46,369 bases of DNA from Carboxydocella sporoproducens DSM 16521. Its GTDB lineage: Bacteria > Bacillota > GCA-003054495 > Carboxydocellales > Carboxydocellaceae. The stretch's first letter is position 1, and each line of letters begins with the position of its first letter. Shown piece by piece: positions 36,803 through 43,755 of this stretch. Below the pieces are notes generated by a model. It searched no databases and was not told the origin of the DNA. It was given only the letters and a program-made list of their open reading frames with translations. Location: positions 1 to 46,369 of the forward strand of contig NZ_FUXM01000015.1 of NCBI RefSeq assembly GCF_900167165.1, in the 5' to 3' direction. Both the position numbers and the translations under genes were made by a program.

Positions 36803-38086
36803 ATGTTCTGTTACCAGTGTGAACAAACCGCTGGCGGCAAAGGCTGCACCACTGTAGGGGTCTGTGGCAAGAACGAAGATATTGCGGCTCTGCAGGACCT
36901 GCTGGTCTTTGCCCTCAAAGGAATTGCTGCCTATGCCTATCATGCCCGGGAATTAGGTTATGTCGATGAAGAAATTGATGCTTTTATGGAAAAAGCAATG
37001 TTCACTACTCTTACCAACGTGGACTTTGACCTGAACCATCATATCGAAATGGTACTGGAAGCTGGTCGTATTAACCTGAAGGCTATGGAGCTGCTGGATA
37101 AGGCCAATACCGAACGGTTTGGTACTCCCGTACCTACCACTGTTGAAACCGGCAGCAAGCCTGGCCCTGGTATCCTGGTCACCGGCCATGACCTGCTGGA
37201 TCTGTATGAGCTGTTGAAGCAAACTGAAGGCACCGGGATCAATATCTATACCCATGGTGAAATGCTGCCGGCCCATGCTTATCCGGAACTGAAGAAATTC
37301 CCCCACCTGGTGGGCAACTGGGGCACTGCCTGGCAGAACCAGAAAAAAGAATGGTCCGAGTTCCCTGGCGCTATCCTGGTAACCACCAACTGTGTGCTAT
37401 TGCCAGCTGAAGCCTATAAAGACCGGATTTTCACCTGTGGTGTAGCGAAGCTGCCCGGTGTACCCCATATTCAGAACCGGGATTTCTCTCAGGTAATTGA
37501 AAAAGCCAAATCCCTGCCGCCCTTGCCGGAAGCGCCTAAAGGCACTCTTTCCACCGGCTTCCATCATGTGCCGGTACTGAGCCTGGCCGATAAGATCATT
37601 GAAGCGGTGAAAGCAGGCAAAATCAAGCACTTCTTCCTGGTAGGCGGCTGCGATGGTGCCAGGCCGGGACGTAACTACTACACTGAATTCGTGGAAAAGG
37701 CTCCTAAGGACACCGTTATCCTCACCCTGGCCTGTGGTAAATATCGCTTCAACCACCTGGATCTGGGGGATATCGATGGTATTCCCCGCCTGATCGATAT
37801 CGGCCAGTGCAATAACGCCTACTCTGCGATCCAGATCGCTCTGGCCCTGGCCAATGCCTTTAACTGCGGAGTCAACGACCTGCCTCTGAGCCTGGTGCTG
37901 TCCTGGTTTGAACAGAAGGCCGTTGCTATCCTGACCACCCTGCTCTACCTGGGTATCAAGAATATGCGCTTAGGTCCTACTCCTCCGGCTTTTGTGACTC
38001 CGAATGTATTCAAGGTCTTGCAGGAAAACTACAACCTGCAGCTGATCACAACTCCGGAAGAAGACCTGAAAGCGATTCTTGGCTAA
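36803..38086 (+). CDS. hcp: Hybrid-cluster protein (short, class III-like Hcp)
   Basis: Hcp reduces nitric oxide to nitrous oxide (and hydroxylamine in vitro) and protects anaerobes from nitrosative stress; S-nitrosylation has also been reported. The protein is 427 residues, about 110 shorter than class I/II forms, as in class III Hcp of thermophiles. N-terminal Cys3, Cys6, Cys15 and Cys21 bind one cluster. Candidate hybrid-cluster ligands are all visible: TGHDL, THGEML, TTNCVLL, FTCGVA, GGCDGA, LACGKY, IGQCNNA and WFEQKA. The ATG at 36803 follows AGAGGAGGATG. No reductase Hcr or HcpR gene is adjacent. Confidence 0.95.
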   Translation: MFCYQCEQTAGGKGCTTVGVCGKNEDIAALQDLLVFALKGIAAYAYHARELGYVDEEIDAFMEKAMFTTLTNVDFDLNHHIEMVLEAGRINLKAMELLDKANTERFGTPVPTTVETGSKPGPGILVTGHDLLDLYELLKQTEGTGINIYTHGEMLPAHAYPELKKFPHLVGNWGTAWQNQKKEWSEFPGAILVTTNCVLLPAEAYKDRIFTCGVAKLPGVPHIQNRDFSQVIEKAKSLPPLPEAPKGTLSTGFHHVPVLSLADKIIEAVKAGKIKHFFLVGGCDGARPGRNYYTEFVEKAPKDTVILTLACGKYRFNHLDLGDIDGIPRLIDIGQCNNAYSAIQIALALANAFNCGVNDLPLSLVLSWFEQKAVAILTTLLYLGIKNMRLGPTPPAFVTPNVFKVLQENYNLQLITTPEEDLKAILG

Positions 38087-38091
38087 GCAGG

Positions 38092-38129
38092 AAAACCCCC
38101 ATCGGTTTACTGGACCGGTGGGGGTTTTT
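38092..38129 (+). terminator. Rho-independent terminator after hcp
   Basis: AACCCCCATCGGT pairs with ACCGGTGGGGGTT with one mismatch, then a T tract. Confidence 0.85.
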
Positions 38130-38195
38130 AGTATTTTGTCTGTTATAAGGGTCCGCAAAATTATGGTAAGGTCAATTACACGTTTTATTTTTATC

Positions 38196-38792
38196 TTACC
38201 TTTCCAGATTCAAATGAGCTGAAAACTTTTTCAGGAATGAAACCAGCACATTCACACTCTTCTTGATATCAGGATCTGAATTCAACTGCCGTATTATAGC
38301 AAACATGCTTTTGGGTTGTTTGTTTTTGTTTTCTTCTATGGCTTCATTCAAAGAATTTATCATACCCAGTAAAAGCTTGCCGCCACCTAAAGCCAGTACT
38401 TGGTCCAGCATCGAAACTAATTCCACTACTTGTTTCAGAATATCAGTAACAACCCCTGCTGTAGAAGAATCTTTTACAGATTTTACTATTCCTACTAGTT
38501 CAATTAAAACATCAAATGCGCCTGATTCCTGCAGTTTATTTACTTCAGCAATTAAAGACTGGAGGTTTTTACCGGCCTTTTGAACCTCTCGCAAAAGCTC
38601 AATCATTTCCGGCGTATTTAATTCATCGGCAACTTCACCGATTTGAACCACGGTACTGACCAGGTTTTGCACTACCGAAGCATCCATTGAATCAATGGCG
38701 GCATTGATAAGGCCTAACAGCTGATTGGTTTTTCCTGCTGCTTCAGAGTCATTTTGAACGGTGTGTACAACATTTTGTGCGGGTTGGGACAT
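38196..38792 (-). CDS. DUF1641-family protein
   Basis: The 198-residue helical protein contains the DUF1641 hallmark LALGGGKLLLGMINSLNEAIEE (about 140-160) after a long amphipathic helical region. The family is repeatedly found beside sulfide:quinone oxidoreductase-like flavoproteins and formate dehydrogenases, and may be an assembly or regulatory partner. Here it is the last gene of a DsrE-TusA-SQR-like operon, 15 bp downstream of the flavoprotein. The SD is GGGGGTG. No catalytic motif is visible. The operon is AT-rich compared with its neighbours. Confidence 0.82.
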   Translation of the reverse strand: MSQPAQNVVHTVQNDSEAAGKTNQLLGLINAAIDSMDASVVQNLVSTVVQIGEVADELNTPEMIELLREVQKAGKNLQSLIAEVNKLQESGAFDVLIELVGIVKSVKDSSTAGVVTDILKQVVELVSMLDQVLALGGGKLLLGMINSLNEAIEENKNKQPKSMFAIIRQLNSDPDIKKSVNVLVSFLKKFSAHLNLER

Positions 38793-38807
38793 GGTTCACC
38801 ACCCCCT

Positions 38808-39947
38808 TTACATGATCCCACGAACGGATAACCAGTACAATTCATTGTAAGCAAGCTTAAACCAGTGCAACATTTCAGAAGATGGCATAGGTTGAGGTGG
38901 TGTCTTATAATCAAACCAAATATAGGTTGCCTCATTCAAACCTGACTCAATAAAGCAAAACGCTTTACCGCTGTAACGATGAGAAGCAGGGAGTCCTTTT
39001 ATCTGGCTAATAATATTTTTAACAACTACATCCGCCTGATAATGGGCAGTAGAACCAGCTTTACTTACTGGAAGATTGGTTGCATCACCTAAAACATAAA
39101 CATTGTCTTGACCAATCATTTTTAAACTGTAACGGTCAGTGGGAATAAATCCGTCTTCATCTCCAATATTGGAATCCCTAACCACTTTTGCTCCGACATG
39201 CGCCGGTACGGAGATAAGCAAATCATAAGGATGCGCGGTTCCGTCCATGTTGTATGCCAGTTTTTTGTTTGGATCAACTTCTTCAAGATTAAAGAAAACT
39301 TCATACTCGATGCCGCGTTTTTCAAATTCCGCCTCTGCCCATTCGGCAACAGGTTCCAGAGAATGAATACGGCCAATAGGATAAGTATACTTAAGTGTTA
39401 CTTTATCGCGAATTCCTAAATCTCTGAACAGTTCATCTGCCATAAAAATCCACTCAAGCGGAGCAACAGGACACTTGTGTGGAACATCTATGGTCATTAA
39501 GATTGTACCACCTTTAAATTTGAAGAGTTCATCACGTAACTTCGCAGCACCTTCAGGCGTATAGAAATTATGTGAAGCCTCAGCCAGCCCGGGAACTGAA
39601 TTGAAATCCGGGTACGACCCCGTTGCAATCACCAGAAAATCATAATTATAGGATTGCTTAGTAGTGGTTACAGTGTTGTTGGCTGTATCAATTTTTGTTG
39701 CTTCTTCAAGTATAAACTTAACCTTTGGATGTAAAAGATGTTTTTGTTCCCTGGAAAATTGCTCTAATGTGCCTTCGTTAAAGGACATAAATAAAAAACC
39801 AGGTTGATAAAGGTGCTGTTTTTTGTTCCCAATAACCAACACTTCTACTTCGCCACTATATATTTCCTTTTGCATGGATTTTGCCAAGCGGTTGGCCACC
39901 ATGCTACCAGCCACGCCACTCCCTAAAACGATAATGCGTTTGGCCAT
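38808..39947 (-). CDS. Sulfide:quinone oxidoreductase-like FAD flavoprotein
   Basis: From the ATG at 39947, 8 nt after GGGAGGTGA, the protein has 379 residues. It begins with the FAD-binding VLGSGVAGSMVANRLA, has the second dinucleotide-binding motif region (VIATGSYPDF), and VYVLGDATNLPVSKAGSTAH near 283-302 at the flavin. Two cysteines at 159 (PHKCPVAP) and 331 (AFCFIES) correspond in place to the redox-active pair of SQR. The C-terminus has an amphipathic helix (HWFKLAYNELYWLS) that fits membrane docking. The likely reaction is sulfide to sulfane sulfur with electrons to quinone, but flavocytochrome-like or other persulfide substrates are possible. The TusA and DsrE genes upstream could accept the sulfur. 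Confidence 0.88.
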   Translation of the reverse strand: MAKRIIVLGSGVAGSMVANRLAKSMQKEIYSGEVEVLVIGNKKQHLYQPGFLFMSFNEGTLEQFSREQKHLLHPKVKFILEEATKIDTANNTVTTTKQSYNYDFLVIATGSYPDFNSVPGLAEASHNFYTPEGAAKLRDELFKFKGGTILMTIDVPHKCPVAPLEWIFMADELFRDLGIRDKVTLKYTYPIGRIHSLEPVAEWAEAEFEKRGIEYEVFFNLEEVDPNKKLAYNMDGTAHPYDLLISVPAHVGAKVVRDSNIGDEDGFIPTDRYSLKMIGQDNVYVLGDATNLPVSKAGSTAHYQADVVVKNIISQIKGLPASHRYSGKAFCFIESGLNEATYIWFDYKTPPQPMPSSEMLHWFKLAYNELYWLSVRGIM

Positions 39948-39982
39948 CAGGTTCACCTCCCTGTGCGAAAATAAAAAATAAA

Positions 39983-40222
39983 TTACTTCAATTTTTTAAC
40001 AGCTATACGCCAAAAATTCCCGTCTTGCTTACTGTAAACAAGCTCATGTCCCATCTTGCTAACCCATTCCGGAACATCTTTAGCCGAACCACTGTCACTG
40101 GATAACAATTCGTATACTTCGCCAACGTTACCTCTTTTAATTGTTTTTACTAACTCCATCAATGGTCCTGGACAAAATGCACCACGAGCATCAATAGTTT
40201 TTGTAATTTGTACTTCAGACAT
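39983..40222 (-). CDS. TusA/SirA-family sulfur carrier
   Basis: 79 residues from the ATG at 40222, which follows AAGGAGG; a longer frame (TTG at 40240) overlaps that SD and is rejected. The CPGP motif at about residues 17-20 carries the Cys that holds a persulfide. TusA proteins hand sulfur to DsrE or other partners. Placed between DsrE and the SQR-like gene, it probably transports sulfane sulfur rather than serving tRNA thiolation. Confidence 0.92.
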   Translation of the reverse strand: MSEVQITKTIDARGAFCPGPLMELVKTIKRGNVGEVYELLSSDSGSAKDVPEWVSKMGHELVYSKQDGNFWRIAVKKLK

Positions 40223-40241
40223 ATTATTAACCTCCTTCAAT

Positions 40242-40637
40242 TTACATTACAATAATTTGACTGCCTACAGCTTTACCAAGGAAAGCAGTGACACCGATAA
40301 TATCATCAAATACGTCTACTAAATCTTCTTTCTTCCATTCCATTAAGTCCATTGCCATTGCGCAACCGTATACATTACAGGTGCCCATATCTCTTGCATT
40401 TTCTAACAACTGATAAAAAAGTTCAACGTTCTTATTGAGCATCTCCTGGCCAATTTCACCGGTTTTGAAGTTTTTGGATTCAATTACATCTTTGCGGAAA
40501 GCTTTAAGTGCATCCATTGTTACAAAAATGTTTACTTCCATGCCGGATACGGCAGCTACTGAACTCACCAAGCAACCTGCATGTAATTTTTCCATTTCTC
40601 CGGAAATAAGGATAACAGTTAATTTTGGTTGTTCCAT
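40242..40637 (-). CDS. DsrE/DsrF-like (DsrE2) sulfur-relay protein
   Basis: The 131-residue protein opens with KLTVILISGEMEKLHAGCLV and contains TCNVYGCAMAMD, the cysteine pattern (Cys22, Cys87, Cys92) of DsrE2/DrsE-like sulfurtransferases. Such proteins accept sulfane sulfur from TusA in sulfur oxidation and detoxification. It is the first gene of the minus-strand operon, with an SD GGAGAGAAG. The TusA start follows 19 bp after its stop. Confidence 0.87.
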   Translation of the reverse strand: MEQPKLTVILISGEMEKLHAGCLVSSVAAVSGMEVNIFVTMDALKAFRKDVIESKNFKTGEIGQEMLNKNVELFYQLLENARDMGTCNVYGCAMAMDLMEWKKEDLVDVFDDIIGVTAFLGKAVGSQIIVM

Positions 40638-40862
40638 TTTATCTTCTCTCCTTTTTTAGTTTAGTTTTGTGAATCTTTTCAACCGCTTTTTTATTTGAAA
40701 AATTTTCTTACCTTTTTGAGATTCTCACCACCTTGATACATCTTAGATTGGTATTATGTAAGTTTTAATAAATTTCCCCCGTCACTTTATATTTTTGTTT
40801 TCATAAATTATTTGACGCAGGGAAAACTTTATCATACTACTTAATCCGTATTTTAAGTTATT

Positions 40863-40881
40863 ACATATACCCCGTATATGT
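40863..40881 (-). promoter_or_regulatory. Operator-like palindrome upstream of the sulfur operon
   Basis: ACATATAC (40863-40870) and GTATATGT (40874-40881) are perfect inverted arms around CCC. It sits 226 bp before the DsrE start. The ATACCCC core recalls operators of CsoR/CstR-type persulfide- or copper-sensing repressors, though the usual GGGG half is absent. Confidence 0.45.
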
Positions 40882-41000
40882 ATTCTTTTATTATTATAAT
40901 TCACTAAATTCGCTTTGTCAATCATTTATTGAAAAGTCAGCGCTGAAGCATGAAGTTTTTGAGAAGTCTTCTATTTTAGATAACTAACACTTTTTAATGT

Positions 41001-41030
41001 TTGCTAAGGTTCAAAGTTCTTAGGTATGAT
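41001..41030 (+). promoter_or_regulatory. Putative promoter of the Smr gene
   Basis: TTGCTA (41001-41006), an 18-bp spacer and TATGAT (41025-41030). Confidence 0.45.
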
Positions 41031-41112
41031 ATTGCAAAAAAAAAGAAGACACTACGACTCTTTAGAGTTAAAATAATGTTAGGGGAGATATTATGACACG
41101 AGGTGACCACTG

Positions 41113-41457
41113 ATGGCGATTCTGGAAACAGCCAATATTGAGCAAGGCATGCCCACGGTGGAGCAGGCCCGGCTGCGCTTGCTGCAGGCCCTGCGGGGTG
41201 CCAAAGCCCGGCGGGCCAAGGCAGTAAAAGTAATCCACGGCTACGGTTCCAGTGGGGTGGGTGGCACTTTGCGGGGGGAAATGCAAAAAGCCCTGGCTGC
41301 TCACCGCCGCTCAGGCTTAATTCGTCACTTTGTTTCCGGTGATAAATGGTCCATCTTTACGCCGGAAGGGCGGAGGGCTCTGGAACTGGTGCCGGAACTG
41401 AAAGGGGACCGGGACCTGGACCGGGGTAATCCGGGAATAACGATTGTTATTTTGTAG
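41113..41457 (+). CDS. Small Smr-domain protein
   Basis: The 114-residue protein is mainly an Smr domain, the nuclease-like module found at the MutS2 C-terminus. Its core AVKVIHGYGSSGVGGTLRGEM (about 36-56) holds the H-G-x-G-x-G loop, followed by WSIFTPEGRRAL instead of the common GGxGVT end. Stand-alone Smr proteins may nick nucleic acids or rescue stalled ribosomes. The ATG at 41113 follows GAGGTGA. The NRAMP gene begins 71 bp downstream and may share the transcript. Confidence 0.8.
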   Translation: MAILETANIEQGMPTVEQARLRLLQALRGAKARRAKAVKVIHGYGSSGVGGTLRGEMQKALAAHRRSGLIRHFVSGDKWSIFTPEGRRALELVPELKGDRDLDRGNPGITIVIL

Positions 41458-41473
41458 GCAATAGCACCCTTTT

Positions 41474-41520
41474 ACCCCCTCTGTCATAGGCTGAAATGAA
41501 GTCCTGACAGAACGGGGGGT
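41474..41520 (+). promoter_or_regulatory. Hairpin covering the SD of the NRAMP gene
   Basis: ACCCCC (41474-41479) pairs with GGGGGT (41515-41520), and CTGTCA (41481-41486) pairs with TGACAG (41505-41510); two more G-C pairs extend it. The SD of the NRAMP gene (41514-41522) lies in the 3' arm. Confidence 0.5.
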
Positions 41521-41528
41521 GATGCCGG

Positions 41529-42767
41529 TTGAAGACAGCGACATATCTGGCAGCTGTACCTGCCCGCCGCAGCTGGCTATCCAGCCTGGGCCCGGCCGTG
41601 GTGGTAGCGGTGGCCTATGTCGATCCAGGCAATTTTGCTGCCAACCTGGAAGGGGGAGCCCGTTTCGGCTACAGCCTGCTCTGGGTACTGCTGCTCAGCA
41701 ATTTAATGGCAATTTTTCTGCAGCGCCAGTCAGCCAAACTGGGGATTGGCGCCGGGAAAGACCTGGCCACACTGTGCGGGGAACAGTTTCGGCCAGGAGT
41801 CAATCGCCTGTTATGGTTACTGGCGGTAATCGCCGCTATGGCTACTGATCTGGCTGAATTTCTGGGAGCGGCCCTGGGGTTTTATTTGCTGCTGGGGGTT
41901 CCCCTCTGGCTGGCCGGGCTATTGACAGCGGTGGTGACTGTTTCCATTCTGGCCCTGGAACGCTATGGGCAAAGACTGCTGGAAATAGTGATAGGCACCA
42001 TTGTAGCTTTAATTGGGTTCTGTTATGTGATAGAATTGTTTCTGGCCAAACCTGATTGGCCGCAGGTGCTGGCCCATACAGTAATTCCCCGTTTGCCTGC
42101 CGGCTCGATTCTGGTAGCGGTGGCTATGCTGGGGGCAACGGTAATGCCCCATGTAGTGTTTTTGCATTCTCAGCTGGTGCTGGACCGACGCCCCCAGGGA
42201 GCATCTGCAGATTTTTTACGCCAGCTGTTTCGCTGGGAATGCCGGGATATTGCCCTGGCCATGAATACCGCCTTTTTCATCAACTGGGCCATGGTGGTGG
42301 TGGCAGCGGCAGTTTTCCACCGGCAGGAGATTGCAGTAAACAGTCTGACCGGTGCTTACCACAGTTTACAGCCAATGCTGGGCAGTCTGGCCCAGCTGGT
42401 GTTTGGCATTGCCCTGCTGGCTTCCGGCCTTTCCTCCTCTGTGGTGGGGACGATGAGTGGCCAGCTGGTGCTAAAAGGCTTTATCGGCCTTGACCTGCCT
42501 GTGACCTGGCGACGGCTTCTGGTCATGGGCCCGGCTCTGGCGGTTTTGCTCTGGGCAGCCGATCCCCTGCAGGCCCTGGTGTTCAGCCAGGCGGTCTTGA
42601 GTTTTGCCCTGCCAGGGGCGATTGTGCCGCTGCTTCTGCTGACCCGGCGCCGGGATTTACTGGGGGAACTGGCGGACCGGCCCTGGGAACAGCTGCTGGG
42701 CTGGAGTGTGGTGACTGTGGTGCTGGCTTTTAACGGCATACTATTATTGAGCGGTTTTGGGGGGTGA
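41529..42767 (+). CDS. mntH: NRAMP-family divalent metal (Mn2+/Fe2+) importer
   Basis: The 412-residue proton-coupled transporter has about 11 helices. Metal-binding residues are visible: D32-P33-G34-N35 in helix 1 and M206-P207-H208 in helix 6 (family motif with Met, which favours transition metals over Mg2+). The NRAMP consensus after MPH (normally N-L-Y/F-L-H-S) here reads V-V-F-L-H-S. The start is TTG at 41529 behind GGGGGGTGA. A leader hairpin may hide this SD. A minus-strand Mn2+-type riboswitch begins just beyond its 3' end and points antisense into the gene, which supports manganese as the substrate. Confidence 0.93.
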   Translation: MKTATYLAAVPARRSWLSSLGPAVVVAVAYVDPGNFAANLEGGARFGYSLLWVLLLSNLMAIFLQRQSAKLGIGAGKDLATLCGEQFRPGVNRLLWLLAVIAAMATDLAEFLGAALGFYLLLGVPLWLAGLLTAVVTVSILALERYGQRLLEIVIGTIVALIGFCYVIELFLAKPDWPQVLAHTVIPRLPAGSILVAVAMLGATVMPHVVFLHSQLVLDRRPQGASADFLRQLFRWECRDIALAMNTAFFINWAMVVVAAAVFHRQEIAVNSLTGAYHSLQPMLGSLAQLVFGIALLASGLSSSVVGTMSGQLVLKGFIGLDLPVTWRRLLVMGPALAVLLWAADPLQALVFSQAVLSFALPGAIVPLLLLTRRRDLLGELADRPWEQLLGWSVVTVVLAFNGILLLSGFGG

Positions 42768-42774
42768 GCCCCCC
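42759..42774. terminator. GC-rich hairpin at the NRAMP stop codon
   Basis: Six G (42759-42764) face six C (42769-42774) across a TGAG loop that contains the stop codon. There is no proper T run, so it may protect or pause rather than terminate. Confidence 0.4.
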
Positions 42775-42790
42775 ATTTCCCCTTTTCACA

Positions 42791-42935
42791 GAAAAAAGAC
42801 CTTTACCCCGACCTGCAGTCGAGGTAAAGGTCTCGTTGCCCGTCCCCGGGTTTGGACGGTGGCAGAACCGGGTATTGCTACCAGTATGTCGATTCTGCCT
42901 GTGGCAGGTTAATACCACCAACTACTCCCCTTTAC
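42791..42935 (-). promoter_or_regulatory. yybP-ykoY (Mn2+) riboswitch with terminator platform, antisense to the NRAMP gene
   Basis: On the minus strand the aptamer runs from 42935 to 42824. P1 pairs GTAAAGG (42935-42929) with CCTTTAC (42830-42824). The conserved GGGGAGTAG (42930-42922) and GCAACGAGACC (42839-42829) flank the helices. The long arm (GGCAGAA/TTCTGCC, 42899-42893 with 42867-42861) contains the TCGACA...CGG sensing strand, and P4 pairs CCGTCC with GGACGG (42859-42854, 42845-42840). The P1 3' strand is shared with a perfect 11-bp terminator (42833-42823 with 42807-42797) followed by U6. This is the architecture of a yybP-ykoY ON switch. The motif comparison is from memory of the family consensus and published structures; no covariance search was run. 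Downstream on this strand is only the complement of the NRAMP gene. Confidence 0.9.
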
Positions 42936-42950
42936 ACTGGCAATATATGC

Positions 42951-42980
42951 ACTATCCTGCCCAGGGGTGCATACATTGAA
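42951..42980 (-). promoter_or_regulatory. Candidate promoter of the antisense riboswitch
   Basis: On the minus strand TTCAAT (42980-42975), an 18-bp spacer and GATAGT (42956-42951) predict a start near 42944, nine bases before P1. A second option is TATATT at 42947-42942 with no good -35. Both are weak by eye. Confidence 0.35.
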
Positions 42981-43008
42981 GCAGAAGACAGGTACTGGGG
43001 GGAGGAAA

Positions 43009-43725
43009 ATGCCACAGGAAGAACTAATCTTCTGGCTGGGAATATTACAGGAACATCTGCAGACAGCGAAAAACCGGCTGGCGGAAGGGGAAAAAGCCTG
43101 GCGGCAGGAGGCGGAACAAATTCAACAACGCCTCCAGGCCGTGCAGGACCAGCTGCGGGGAGGCTATTTTGTCAGCAAGGCAGATATTCTGGCTCTGGCC
43201 CGGGAAACCTGCCGCTGGCTGCAGCGTTTGCTTTATCGCATGTTGCGCTGTCAGGTGCAGGCCAGCCTGTATCCCCTGCTGGTGGACCACTGGGCCCGGG
43301 AGACCCGCTTTTTCTGTCAGTTATTGCGGTTGAGTGCCACCGGTAACCCCCATGCCCGCCTGGGACAGTTAAGGGAGAGTTTATTCTGGTTACGTATTTT
43401 TGCTGAACACCTGCAACTGCTCAGCCAGCAGTTGGATCCTACGGAACAGTTACTTCAGGCTGAAGCAGCCCTGTTGTTGCGGCGACTGGAACGATGTCGC
43501 CTGACTCTGAGTAACTGGGAGTCTCTGGTGGGGCAGGATAGAGATTTCCCCCTCACCCTGGGCCAGGCATTGGCGGATAGCCGGGAAACGGTGCTGGCGG
43601 TGTTGAAATACAAACAAAAAGTAGCGCGGCGGGCCAGACGGTGTCAGTTGCTGGCGGTTTTTCCGGCTGACTGGCCGGAACATCTGTTGCGGGAAGGACG
43701 TTATTTTCTCAGTCTCTGGCCATAG
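43009..43725 (+). CDS. DUF2935-family helical protein
   Basis: From the ATG at 43009 behind GGGGGGAGG the protein has 238 residues, almost all helical and rich in Leu, Gln and Arg. Two internal repeats start with a Phe-Trp-Leu-x-Ile-x-x-Glu-His pattern (FWLGILQEHL at about 8-17 and FWLRIFAEHL at about 138-147). This duplicated ferritin-like pattern is characteristic of DUF2935, and the Glu/His pairs could bind metal. Function is unknown. It is divergent from the riboswitch transcript, whose candidate promoter overlaps the start region. Confidence 0.75.
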   Translation: MPQEELIFWLGILQEHLQTAKNRLAEGEKAWRQEAEQIQQRLQAVQDQLRGGYFVSKADILALARETCRWLQRLLYRMLRCQVQASLYPLLVDHWARETRFFCQLLRLSATGNPHARLGQLRESLFWLRIFAEHLQLLSQQLDPTEQLLQAEAALLLRRLERCRLTLSNWESLVGQDRDFPLTLGQALADSRETVLAVLKYKQKVARRARRCQLLAVFPADWPEHLLREGRYFLSLWP

Positions 43726-43755
43726 GAAAACAGAAAGAGAAAGGAAGGACAAGGG

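Larger units (their letters stand above)
40638..41112. other. AT-rich intergenic region between sulfur operon and Smr gene
   Basis: This 475-bp stretch is AT-rich. It holds an operator-like palindrome (40863-40881), a candidate promoter for the Smr gene (41001-41030) and a small inverted repeat ACTCT/AGAGT (41057-41068). No reading frame with an SD was seen. Confidence 0.6.

Noticed and set aside
42356-42739. A 127-residue minus-strand reading frame inside mntH, downstream of the riboswitch
   Set aside because: No SD precedes its ATG, the composition (Ser/Arg/Pro-rich) is that expected from the complement of a membrane protein gene, and no domain is recognisable. It is treated as a shadow; if translated it would change the antisense interpretation.
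42797-42833. Plus-strand terminator for mntH
   Set aside because: The stem reads as a hairpin on both strands, but only the minus strand has the T run after it; on the plus strand it is followed by CGTTGCC.
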